Of a stretch of 64,000 nt of DNA, positions 22,421-32,457 are shown piece after piece (within the stretch, counting starts at the first letter, position 1; every line of letters starts with the position of its first letter). Source of the DNA: Owenia fusiformis (lineage: Eukaryota > Annelida > Polychaeta > Sabellida > Oweniidae); contig CAIIXF020000008.1 of assembly GCA_903813345.2 (NCBI GenBank), positions 36,854,867 to 36,918,866 of the forward strand. Direction: 5' to 3'. A program made the translations under genes and the position numbers. The notes below the pieces were generated by a model. The model did not search any database, was not told the DNA's origin, and saw only the letters and a program-made list of their open reading frames with translations.

Positions 22421-23693
22421 ACCTATTAAGAGGATTCTTATCCATGATATGAACACAGGGCAACAAGATGCAGAATGTATTTTTTCAGATGAATTTAAAA
22501 CATGTGGATGGGGTCTGTAGACAATAGACATGGGTGCAGCTAGCTATGAGTCAAGAAAGATATCTGACTTGGGATAATTTTGCAGAAAATGATTTTGAGA
22601 CATTTTGAGCTAAATTTATGAGATCTCTTGGTGATCCATAAAAAAACATTAGGATTTTGTCAAGCTTGTAAGTTGTTTATGAGCTGCTGAACCGCCTTAT
22701 AAAAAAGCTCAAAAAAGCTCTCTGGAGAGTCTTCCCAGTTTGTATACAGGGCTATGTAATGAAACTTAATACTCTTGGTCCAACTATAATCCATAGCACC
22801 CTTGTGCTAATTTGACATCAAGCAGAGGAAATGATGTATCAAGATGACAGGTCCCCCTCTAGGGGTCTGAGAACTCTTAGTCATGACAACTTCCGAGAAT
22901 GTCAGATGAGTATCACATCCTCGATTTCTCACAGCTTTCTCGATGGGCTTTTTGACTTTTTTCCATTCATAATTTTGGGAATTTACTGCCATTTTAATAA
23001 AGCCCTTGTTGTAGAACACCTCTAGAAGTAGAGCTCTTAAATTGTTCGTGGAACACTTCGTTGTCTTTTGCAGTTTCAGCCCCCCCCCCCCAACAGAAAC
23101 TGAGAGTGGAGAGTGGAGATAAAGGTCTCTTTTAAGATGCAAAGTTGAACAAATGGAATGGACATTTATATATTCTATAACGCCATTCTGATTTATCAGT
23201 CTCTCTTATACCAGTATCTATTCTATTCTTGAAATAGAAGAGACTAAAGAACCTACAACACAATATAGTGCTTACAAATCAGACCCTTGTACTTCCTGAA
23301 ATCCTAGAATGAACTATCGCCCGTATGTAACATGACATATTGACTGAAGCTCTATTAGCTCATAAATTAATCATGAAATCTATTTTATCTTGCCAGACAG
23401 AATCAGATTTTTGTGTCTCATGGAAAATAAGCATTCAGGATGTATGATGAAAAATACTGTTGGATTTTGCAGATGAATATTACAAGTCGAATGTTATGCA
23501 CGTACTGATATTTTGGTTTCATATATTTTTGATATATTTGGTTATTAATGTATGTTTGTTTTGTTTTGTTTTGTTTTGTTTGGGGGAGCCGTGTGCTGTT
23601 AGACACATTTTAGTATTACATTTTATCCCATACTTGGACGTGTTACGGGTACATAAAGCCGGTTTGTAAAAACTTATATTTTCATCAGCGGGC
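22421..23693. other. Stretch without recognised gene; (TTTTG)n microsatellite
   Basis: A TTTTG microsatellite of about five units lies at 23556-23581, just before GGGGG. A run of 11 C is near 23081. The phrase CTCTTTTAAGA (23126) recurs near 13804, 24511 and (reversed) 25912, without a clear repeat boundary. A 111-codon minus-strand frame at 22807-23142 has no recognisable domain. Confidence 0.35.
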
Positions 23694-24323
23694 AGATATA
23701 GCTTTACGTCCCGCTCCGAGCGGGCAGATATACTATATCTGCCCGCTAAGTCATAATCGCTGTTCCCTTATTGGTTCTTTTTTGTAACGTTCGCATACTG
23801 TAAACGACAATGGAGAAAAACGCAGACAATCTCGACCTGTTTGATGCTTTAAAGAAGGGAAGGAGCAGTGTACCGGTGTGAAAGAAATGATGGTCCCCCA
23901 GGGATTGTGGTCCACTTTCTTAATGGCCCTTACTGGCCCTGATTGGGTATAAGATAATGAAGGAAAGAGTTGTATTTAGATCACCATATAAATCAATGGA
24001 GAGTAGGACCATAATTTGATAGGACCTCCCACCCCTTTACACCGGCGTTAATAATCAAAGATTTGAATAGGAAAGAAACAGGAATACAAAACTGGACATG
24101 AATATTTTAAGAATATTCCACGGTTGGTTGCAAAGTTTCTGAACTTTGGCAAATTGAACAATGTGATTGGTATGGGATAAACAGATCATCCTATAGTCGG
24201 TTCAGGATATTTGGATTATCCCTTGGCCAATATAATATATCTACCCTCGGGACCTACAGCCCTCGGGCAGATATATTATATTGGCCTCGGGATAATCCCA
24301 ATATCCTGAACCTCATATAGGAT
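23694..24323 (+). mobile_element. R-element copy 1 (foldback-type, promoter-like head)
   Basis: Shares AAGCTTTACGTCCCGCTCC-like sequence, an inverted AGCGGGCAGAT / ATCTGCCCGCT hairpin (23719-23747), GTCATAATCGC, TTTTGTAACGTTCGC and CAATGGAGAAAA with the copy at 31923. From ATG at 23810 an open frame reads MEKNADNLDLFDALKKGRSS before it runs into the nested MITE at 23873. Past that MITE the shared ACAAAACTGGACATGAATAT and GGTATGGGATAAAC resume. The element ends in a ~136-bp foldback (24188-24323: ATCCTATAG..TTCAGGATAT / ATATCCTGAA..TATAGGAT). The ATG frame may be the start of a lost transposon gene; that is inference. Confidence 0.6.
23873..24045. mobile_element. MITE nested in R-element copy 1
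   Basis: 173 bp with ends CCGGTGTGAAA and TTTACACCGG and inner inverted GGTCC/GGACC blocks. It is absent from the homologous position of the R-element at 31923, so that copy shows the approximate empty site. No clean target duplication was seen. Confidence 0.65.
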
Positions 24324-25085
24324 AATCTCTATATACTGTCTCCTGAAGGAAGTTTTTACTAGTAGTCAGTTTTGATTCTTTCATGCAATTCTTCAATCCT
24401 TCTCAAAGTTGCTAAAATATATGAACTGATGACAAGCAACTTTTTCCATTTTAGAGCTATTTTTGTTTAACAGTTACCTTTAGGCTTAAATGGTAGAAGT
24501 AGATGAAGCACTCTTTTAAGAAGCTAAATCACACTTTTGAAAATGGAACCAAATGTTGTACTACTTGCTGATTAAGTCAAAGAAATCCTACTTTGTACAT
24601 GAAATATCCTTTGCGTCTCTGAACTATCTTTGGTATTTCAGTAAAAAGTGTTAATGGAGCTCAGTAAGCATGGTCAATGCTTTTAAAATATCTTCCTGAC
24701 AAGTGAAGCAACTTTCTAATTGATTGAACAGTCAGAGTATTTATTTATTTATTTGTTTTTAATCACATACTCATATTCTGACTAATTATGCTAAATGTCA
24801 GAATTCCTAAATAAACATTAATTAGTGCACTTCATTAGCTGCCATTCCTTTGCAAAAGTTCAGAATGAACAGGGCTTTACAAATTGCATTCTGACTTTCA
24901 TTCAATTTTCTACTTTTCCAATACAGGAAATTGAGAATTTGAGATGATTTATTGTTTATAATGATGTCAAATAGGAATGAAGTTTTATTCCTGGAATCTC
25001 TGTCAGTTGATGTTGATTCCCCTTGTATTTCTCTAAAATTTGTAAAAGTATTTCATTTTTCTTCCTGTTTCTGTATAATATAGAG
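24324..25085. other. Stretch without recognised gene
   Basis: AT-rich. A TTTA microsatellite of about four units lies at 24739-24754. Confidence 0.35.
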
Positions 25086-25185
25086 TGTCGACCTCATATC
25101 TGTTTGAATGAAATGCCTATTTATATATAATGTTAACTTTATTCCTCGCTGATTCCACTCAATATTACAATTCAAGTCATGACCA
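25086..25185 (+). repeat. Repeat-3 fragment
   Basis: ATGCCTATTTATATATAATG, TTAACTTTATTCCTCGCTGA, TTCCACTC, AATTCAAGTCATGACCATAC follow the same order as the copies at 38155 and 50205. The front half is missing. Confidence 0.5.
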
Positions 25186-25645
25186 TACTTGGAGACTATT
25201 TTGATATTTTCTCATCATCTGGGCTAACAAGTTTATCTAAGTTGACAGCTGAATTAGTAGCAATTAATTGATGAGTTAATAACTGTTTGTTAGTCATTAG
25301 TGGGTGATTAGTGTCATTAGCATTCTGTGGTTTCTGAAGCCTTGATGTTAAGGTCAAGGTTATGCCCTTAGGCTTGGGATAAGGAGAATGATGGGGGGGG
25401 GGGCAGTAGACATAATGTACATCATAGGCATAGCCAGGGGGTATGATCACACCCATTACCCTGACTGAAAGCTGGCTACGCCCCTGTACATATTTGTGGT
25501 TGTCTTAAAAAACTAGTTTAAGATTCTTAGCTTGGAATGAAGGGATTGGAAATTATATTTGATGTCTATCTTGTTTCTGAGACCTTCCTTCCCATAACTG
25601 CTTCGCCTCTAAAGGTTATATAGGTGTGAGGTATATAGGTTACAA
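25186..25645. other. Stretch with a MITE-5-like fragment (~25423-25488)
   Basis: An 11-G run lies at ~25393. ATAGGCATAGCCAGGGGGTA and AAGCTGGCTACGCCCCTGTA form inverted ends like those of MITE-5 but with extra bases; an eroded member is likely. Confidence 0.4.
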
Positions 25646-25846
25646 TGATCTCCCCAGCATTAATGCAAGGGTGCAGCCCCCACCTGAGATTTTAAAAACA
25701 GGCTTACACCCACCTGAAAATCCATTTGCACCTACTTGAAAATGAGAAAAATCATGAAAAATGGGCATAATTTGTTGACCAGTTTTGGGCTGAATTGTGA
25801 AAATGAGAATTATGAACCCACTTGAGAAAAAATCCTGTGGAGATCA
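25646..25846 (-). mobile_element. MITE-2 copy
   Basis: Reverse orientation. Ends TGATCTCCCCAGCATTAATG and AAATCCTGTGGAGATCA. Inside, CACCTGAGATTTTAAAAACA, CACCTGAAAATCCATTTGCA, CTTGAAAATGAGAAAAATCA and GAATTGTGAAAATGAGAATT correspond in order to the copies at 43656 and 48515. Confidence 0.8.
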
Positions 25847-27303
25847 GTGGGTTATGAGAGCCTGGAGCAAGACTAGTCTGGAGTCATCCTAAGCACTACT
25901 TTACAAAAGCTTCTTAAAAGAGAGCTTCATCTACAATAAACTAAGATCTGACACTCCGGATGCCTAAACACCTGGAAATAGATAAAGTGTCAGAGTTCCC
26001 TCTCCATGGTGGCTTCATACCATCTGCAAGATTGTTCAACTCTATAGCAAGTTTGTTCAACTTTGTCTCGTCCATGTAAACCATCTTGTCTCTACCAATA
26101 TTGATCAAACAAGGTTATTCCACTGATTGAGAGCAATAAACTGGAAAGGGAGACTCAAGTCCGCTGATTACAGAATAGCAAAAAGTACCCTTTCCATAAT
26201 CTGCATACTGTGGAACCAGTATATTCCTTAAGTCATGGAATACCATGATGTGTTAAGATGATTATCTGCCTATCAACATCAACCCATTATCATTAGTGCT
26301 TCATCCGTCAGAGGGAGAAGCCTTTATTTGTTGCCCTCCCCCTCTCTTTATTTATCTTTCTATGTTATAAGGAGGGGGACCATGTTATTGATTGTTTGTA
26401 TTTCATTCTTGTTTTTTTCATTGATAATGTCATGTCAAGAGATAATTAAAGTAAACTGTTCTTTCAGGTGTGTTTATTGTACTTTAAGAATTCTCCCCTC
26501 CTAAAGTTTACAAAGTGAAAAGTTGAGGTGGAAAACTCCACTCTCTCTTATTGGATAATATGTTTATATTTTCTGATTTTCAAAAGTCATAAAAGGAAGA
26601 TACTATTGCAAGGAAAAATTTCAAATTCAATCAAATTCAACAATCAACTAATCTCTAGCTAGTAGCCAATGGGGATTGTGTGTTTTCAAACTTTTTGAGG
26701 GTAATGTATGTCATATTAACTTAGGTCTGTATGTCTGGCACTTTTGCAAAACATCTTTGAAAGTGTCAGGGTATTAACAAAATACAGGTTTTCAATAGAT
26801 GTACATTTCAACGTTTTGTCAAAATCGCTTCTTTTTTCTTGTATGCGATCATAAATATTAGACAGAATGTTCCAACTGCTATATCATGAAATACTTGATA
26901 GGTCACGATGGTTTACCATGTCAAAATGTCTTATCTATTTTTCGTCAAAAATTGTATAATCTTGTATGTACCAAACTTTTGTAACCTCTTATCCCTATGT
27001 GCAGTTTCTTCATCAAGTAAGGGGGGGGTGGAGAGTTCTAGTCTTGATAGAAAATTAAATTGAATCTTACGTGCATCCAAGTTACCAACTGACTATTCTC
27101 CAACTCATATTGGTGCGGAAAAGAGTGAATTGAAGGGAGGGGGGGGGGCAGAGAATCGATACCAAAAATATGTATTTCTTTTGAAATATCGCTATTTGTG
27201 CATTTGTCTCATTGTATTTTCAGATGAGAACATAAAACTGAACCAACGATTGCTTATAATCTTTGACCGCTATAAAAAGTGAGTATGATACACTGGCATG
27301 TAG
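25847..27303. other. Stretch without secure gene
   Basis: Two features stand out but are not called: a ~57-codon minus frame near 25940-26110 (contains MVYMDETKLNKLAIELNNLA) with no start or splice support, and a possible 55-bp exon at 27224-27278 (acceptor TTGTATTTTCAG, donor GTGAGT) encoding ENIKLNQRLLIIFDRYKK, mutually exclusive with the candidate exon that follows. G runs lie at ~27021 and ~27137. Confidence 0.35.
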
Positions 27304-27454
27304 CGGCCCTGATATCGATAAATTCTACACGCAATATAACCCGATTTTAGATGCTTGGTTAAAACTTTACACGAAAAAGCCTCGATATCCGGGCATTTAC
27401 TCTTACACTGAACTGAAAATAGCAGCGTCTAAACGTGTATGTCTTGGCTTCCGG
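27304..27454 (+). CDS. Candidate exon, unknown protein
   Basis: 151 bp, open in one frame for 50 codons after the first base (GPDIDKFYTQYNPILDAWLK, then LYTKKPRYPGIYSYTELKIA), ending CTTCCGG|GTAAGT, a strong donor. The acceptor (CTGGCATGTAG) is weak. Composition is less AT-driven than the surroundings and the residues look like a real globular protein. The phase fits the candidate exon at 22157 (AG|C). I do not recognise the family. It may be a fragment of a gene whose other exons lie outside the readable part, or a chance frame. Confidence 0.3.
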
Positions 27455-27832
27455 GTAAGTTTATCAACATTTATACTCAATTGAAAGAGCAGTCGTGCTT
27501 ATATCGTGTACCAGTTTGATTGTTTTATATGTGTGTGTATTTATAATATGATAGTCTAGTAATACCGTGTCGTTAGAACAAGTGCTAGATATCGAACTGA
27601 TGACCTGAAATTAGATTATTGGACTGATCGCGCATCTGATATTAGATGATTAATTTGCATTGAATCTGATATTAACTTGCAACCCAATACTACAGTAAAT
27701 ACCATGACTTTACATTAGAATGATAACACGGCCTCATATTCTAATTCATTATACGTCCATTGCAGGCCAAAAATGTTTCAATGGGGATATTGTAATGCAC
27801 ACGAGAATACATTCGATTCGTATATATTGACA
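27455..27832. other. Stretch without recognised gene
   Basis: A GATATTAG / ACTGATG-rich AT patch, with nothing assignable. Confidence 0.3.
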
Positions 27833-27910
27833 CCCCAGTTGTCCGAAACCCAGTTGTCCGAAACCCAATTCCCCGAAACCCAGTTGTCCGAAACCCATTA
27901 CTCCGAAAAA
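27833..27910 (-). repeat. 15-bp tandem array, left (inverted relative to 28925)
   Basis: Five units of CCCAGTTGTCCGAAA with variants (one CCCAATTCCCCGAAA, one CCCATTACTCCGAAA). The reverse complement of the same unit forms the array at 28925-29001, so the two arrays face each other across ~1 kb, as in subterminal repeats of a transposable element. Confidence 0.85.
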
Positions 27911-28924
27911 TAAAGTCATAATTTACCAGAGAAAGGGGGGGGGGGCGTAGCTTACTTAAGCTTACGTCAGTTTCATGCCATGTATTTGGCCAAATTAATG
28001 GCATGGACGCATTCTGATATTCATAGATCTCTCTCTCTCACTTTGAATTGCATCCATTGTATGGCGTTACCAGAATGGCAGGAACGGGAGATTTATTTTA
28101 CATTGTGATTCTAAAAAAGGTTATTAAAACACAATATATATTACGGAACAGTTTATCTTATCTTCTTCAATCTCTTTTATATAGGCAAAATAAAATGAAA
28201 CATTTTGAAACAGATAAAATAAGGTATCGCATAGAACTTTAAGAATAAAACAGTATACAAATTACGTTGTCAAAATATTTCGTCGCATTTAATTTCTTAG
28301 TCTCAGTCTCTTATCAAATCATAAAAGAATAAAACATTCTAAACTTAATCACTTGGGATTTATGTTTCGGCATTCGTTTCAGGCATTTGTTTTTTATGTT
28401 CTTCTCCTGAAATGTATTTGTTTGACAATAATCAGAGAAAGTGCGTATACGTATAAATATGCCACGCAAACAAACGGGTGTGACTTCAATTTCTTGTCTG
28501 TCTGAGGACGTATTGGGAACGAGATAGAATTAAAGAATTCTTATGAACAAATGTATTGGCTAAGTTAATTTCTGATGGATCTGGATAAAATATATTTCAA
28601 AACTTTGTCAACACTAGATAACTTCATTTAGGCAGATATAGTATCTTGATATATTTGGCTATCATGCGTTTAAAATACGTTCCTAAAACTATGAAGACGT
28701 TGGGTGAGAAATATTGCTATTGTACGTTCGAAAAGTATTTGGTTGTATTTTGTAGTTCTCAAGTTACCCATGAACTTTCGTGGGCTAATTAACGTCTTGA
28801 CTTAGCATATTTAGCCTAATTTTGCAATGATGTCAACGTGATTCAAATGTTATGCTGTCGTGATTCGCAGAGGTTGCGACAAGATTCGTTTTAAGAAATT
28901 GTATTTTTTGATAAGATCCCCTAA

Positions 28925-29001
28925 TTTTCGGAGAACTTGGTTTCAGACAACTGGGTTTCGGAGAATTGAGTTTCGGACAACTGGGTTTCGGACAACTGGA
29001 T
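28925..29001 (+). repeat. 15-bp tandem array, right
   Basis: About five units of GTTTCGGACAACTGG with variants (GTTTCGGAGAATTGA, GTTTCAGACAACTGG). Inverted partner of 27833-27910. The duplication breakpoint at 28195 lies between the two, so the second copy (53725-53801) lacks the left array. Confidence 0.85.
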
Positions 29002-29028
29002 TGACCCCTATGAGGGTTGATCATACAT

Positions 29029-29613
29029 TAGAGGTGTCAAGTATTAACCGGTTAACCGGTTAACCGCCGATAATGCCTTGACCGGTCTGAGTTTTTATGG
29101 GCGGTTAGTTGACCGTGTATAATTCTGTTATTTCCCGCGCTTATTTTGCATGCTTATCCGTTTGGTTTTATGGTGTCAGTTTCACGTAAGCTACTCATAC
29201 ATGTCATAAGTCCCATAACTCCTTACAAACATCCAATCAGCAACTTTAATCCCTGCCACATTGCTTTCCCGCGCTTACTTTGCATTTTAATCTGTTTGTT
29301 TTTCAAGCGTCAGTTTCATGTGAGCTACTCATACATGTGATAGGTCTGATAATTCCTTACAAACATCCAATCAGCAACTTTAATCCCTGCCACATTGCTT
29401 TCCTGCGCTTACTTACATAGAATAGCGTAAAGCTTGACGAACGTAAAAAATAAACGCCGATATATCATTTTTCCAATTTTTTCAACTTTCAAGATCAAAG
29501 ATGAAGATTTCATTTGAAATTATAAGTTCAAATTTCCCGCCGGTTAACCGACTTTAACCGGTAAAAACCCCCGGTTAACCGGTTAATGCTCAAGCTGTTA
29601 ATTGACACCACTA
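29029..29613. mobile_element. hAT-like MITE with inner 134-bp tandem repeat
   Basis: Ends TAGAGGTGTCAA and TTGACACCACTA, each followed inward by repeated TTAACCGG/CCGGTTAA. TAGNGGTG starts with CCGGTTAACCGG are common in animal hAT elements (from family knowledge). Between them, a 134-bp unit beginning CCCGCGCTTA is present about 2.1 times (29134, 29268, 29402). No clear 8-bp target duplication is seen, perhaps because the right side abuts a truncated retrotransposon. Confidence 0.65.
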
Positions 29614-31039
29614 CTACCTACATGGCCATTTTATATTTCATTGAACAAATTCGAAAATCAACTGATTTGGGGAAAACGAGCATTGGCATAACATTAGATT
29701 TTTCCAAGGCCTTTGACACTATTAATCATGACATTTTGATACAAAAACTTGAATATTATGGCATCAGAGGAATAGCTAAGTCCTGGTTTGAAAGTTATTT
29801 AAAAGACCGCAAACAATATGTCACCATTAACAATTATGAATCTAAACAATCATCTCTAAATTGTGGTGTTCCGCAGGGCTCGGTGCTTGGACCACTATTA
29901 TTTATTCTTTACATAAATGATCTGCCTTTTGTTGACCCTAATCTAAAATTTATTATGTTTGCTGATGACACCAATCTTCTTGATAGTGATTATGATTTAA
30001 ATGAACTAATGCAAACTTGAATTCAATAGATGACTGGATAAAAGCAAACAAACTTTCACTTAATATTGGCAAAACCAATGCTATTCTATTTGGACCCCAA
30101 AAAAATCAAACAAATCTGAATCTCAAAATACGCAATGAGAACATAAATTTCCGGGATAAAATTGACTTTCTTGGAATTATTATTGATAAAAACTTGAAAT
30201 TTAAAGAGCACATACAATCTATTGAAACAAAGATTTCTCGCGTCATTGGTTCTCTTTATCACATTAAACATCTACTTCAAATAGACAGTTTCAAAACAAT
30301 TTACTACTCATTGATACACTCTCAATTAAATTATTGCAACATAATCTGGGGTAACACATTTAAATCATTTTATGATCGTCTACATAAACTGCAGAAACAA
30401 TTCTTAAGGCTAGCTTTAAATAAGGATAGACTTTCTCACTCCGCTCCCTTATTTGAAGATCTTAACATATTAAATATTTTTGATGTCAACAGATATTGTA
30501 CTGGTCAGTTCATGTACAAAATCTTTAATAAGCACCCCAGTCTTCCAAAAAATCTATTTCAAGACTTGTTTGATATCAACATTAATATTCATCATCATTA
30601 CACAAGACAATTGCATTATTTTCATATCCCTAAATGCTCTAAACTTTCCCTTCGCTATCTAGGTCCTAATCTTTGAAATGCTCTACCACATGATATTAAA
30701 AAATGCTCCACTCTAAATATTTTCAAATCTTCATATAAAAAACTACTCATCTATCGATAATGTATAATACCAATATCATACTATACTGTTGATTTTATAC
30801 TGATACCTGATTTTTGTAACATTTTTACATTGTACATCCTTAGATTAATTGTTAATACCATTTTTATATACCTACATGTAACATAATATAAGTGTTTTCT
30901 TTTATATGTAGTCTAGATGTCATTTAAATGATTTCTGTTAGACCGCAACATATACCCACTAGGGTGTCTAGCGGCTTGTTTTTATAGTGTATATTATATA
31001 AGAAATATGAAATAAATTGAATTGAATTGAATTGAATTA
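29614..31039 (+). pseudogene. 5'-truncated, mutated non-LTR retrotransposon (reverse transcriptase)
   Basis: The frame at 29586-30020 carries RT motifs: LDFSKAFDTINH (residues about 38-49), GVPQGSVLGPLL (94-105) and FADDTNLL (125-132, the catalytic aspartates). A frameshift near 30010-30020 moves the reading to 30017-30676 (SIDDWIKANKLSLNIGKTN, the thumb-side region). A TGA at 30674-30676 replaces the Trp of the conserved NxWNxLP motif, after which the frame runs to TAA at 30758-30760. A ~280-bp 3' UTR ends in an (ATTGA)n tail at 31016-31037. The 5' two thirds, with endonuclease, are missing. Clade is probably in the CR1/L2/Jockey group, not resolved. Inactive. Confidence 0.9.
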
Positions 31040-31240
31040 TATATTTATTATATATTTTTATTTTTTGGGATCCTGTTTTTACGGCGTTCGCATTAAATAC
31101 AAACCACTCTGTTACGTCACGTATATGACGTTCGTTGAATTATCGCAATCAAAATGTCAGACGAAATGGAATTTCCATTGCAATTTATCTGACTATTCAA
31201 TGTTCGCTGGATAATAATTCCCAATGGGATGAAACGGACA

Positions 31241-31375
31241 ATCCTATAGTTTTTCAAAAATATCACTTATATCCACTCATGGATATCAGTATCTTCACTC
31301 ATTCGCTGCGCTCACTCGCGAAGATATCAATATCCACTCATGGATATAAGTGATATTTTTTCAGAGCCATAGGAT
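31241..31375. repeat. Foldback H1
   Basis: ATCCTATAG..ATATCACTTATATCCA pairs with TGGATATAAGTGATAT..CATAGGAT over about 60 bp per arm. The loop holds CATTCGCTGCGCTCACTCG. It probably forms one family with H2 at 31673 (same ATCCTATG/CATAGGAT ends and CTCGCTRCGCTCACTCG loop). Confidence 0.75.
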
Positions 31376-31672
31376 ATTCCTATATTATTCCATAGTTAGC
31401 ATGATATCCATAGGATAACATGTCAAAATAAAAACGGTATTTTTGAAATCAGTGGTAAAATATGATATTTTTGGCAAATTTTCACTTAACCATAGCATAC
31501 GGTGTTTTAGCCATGACATGCGGCGCCGTATGCCATGGTTTATGGATTTTTGCTACTTTAGACTCAAAACGAGGCTAAGTGTCAATATCGCCGTAGCGTT
31601 TGGAAAATTCGTTTTAGATCACTTAATTCCCGAAGATTCTGATGATGACTTTAACTATGGAATATAAAGAAC
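31376..31672. other. Spacer between two foldbacks
   Basis: A plus-strand open frame (31443-31667) includes NIAVAFGKFVLDHLIPEDSD. It is compositionally unlike the flanks but has no recognised domain. It may be an exon fragment captured in or belonging to the foldback element. Confidence 0.3.
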
Positions 31673-31779
31673 ATCCTATGATTTACTCGTGATATGATTT
31701 TAATCTCTCGCTACGCTCACTCGTGCAGATATCATATCCATTCGTGGATAAAAATCATATCACTCATAAATCATAGGAT
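31673..31779. repeat. Foldback H2
   Basis: ATCCTATGATTTACTCGTGA and ATCACTCATAAATCATAGGA are the outer inverted parts. The loop region holds CTCTCGCTACGCTCACTCGTG. Arms of about 50 bp. Confidence 0.75.
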
Positions 31780-31922
31780 ATCCTCTATTTAAGATGTGAT
31801 ATTCGATAGTTTAAAAGTGATATTCGATGGTTCGTAAATTGTTTGCTAAAATATGATATCTTGATCCACATATCAAATATATCATCATGTGATATTCGAT
31901 CTATATCCTCCTTGCAACCATG

Positions 31923-32457
31923 GGATAAAGCTTTACGTCCCGCTCCAAGCGGGCAGATGTAGTATATCTGCCCGCTACGTCATAATCGCCGCTTGCATAT
32001 TTGTTCATAATTTGTAACGTTCGCGGAATGACTGTAAACGGCAATGGAGAAAACACAGACAATCAGGGTCTGTTTGATAGTTAAAAAAGGGAGAGAGCAT
32101 CCACTTTATCAATAAAAAATTCGAGAAAATAAATATGGGATTATTTGAGAGAACATGAAAATCCGCCCACGGCCAAGAAAACAAAACTGGACATGAATAT
32201 TCTAAAATATTTCCACGATTTAACAATGTGAACCAGATGACCAAGATTGGTATGGGATAAACATATTATCCTATAGTCAGGATATTGGGATTATCCCTTG
32301 GCCATTATATAGGGGTTATGCAATTGGAGGTTTTGGATACAGGGAATATCCCGAGAGATATACAATATTTCTTCCCGAGGGACCAAGGGAAGACATATTA
32401 TGTATCCCTCGGGATATTCCCTGTATCCAAAACCTCCAAGTGCATAACTGTTATATA
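31923..32457 (+). mobile_element. R-element copy 2 with a second foldback at its end
   Basis: Head with AAGCTTTACGTCCCGCTCC and hairpin AGCGGGCAGAT / ATCTGCCCGCT (31948-31976), then TACGTCATAATCGC (CRE-like), TTTGTAACGTTCGC, and ATG at 32044 followed by a frame that is one base out of register with copy 1. The shared ACAAAACTGGACATGAATAT and GGTATGGGATAAAC follow. After GGATTATCCCTTGGCCATTATATA it diverges from copy 1 into a different foldback (32316-32457: GGTTATGCA..TTGGAGGTTTTGGATACAGG and its complement). Confidence 0.6.

Noticed and set aside
22807-23142. 111-codon minus-strand frame
   Set aside because: No domain, contains a translated homopolymer tract (GGGG), no promoter or splice evidence.
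25940-26110. Minus-strand fragment with MVYMDETKLNKLAIELNNLA
   Set aside because: Protein-like over about 50 residues but bounded by stops and without splice sites or a recognised family.
29586-30676. Two adjacent RT frames as a functional two-gene arrangement
   Set aside because: They are one reverse transcriptase broken by a frameshift. The second ends at a mutated Trp codon and the conserved sequence continues past it.
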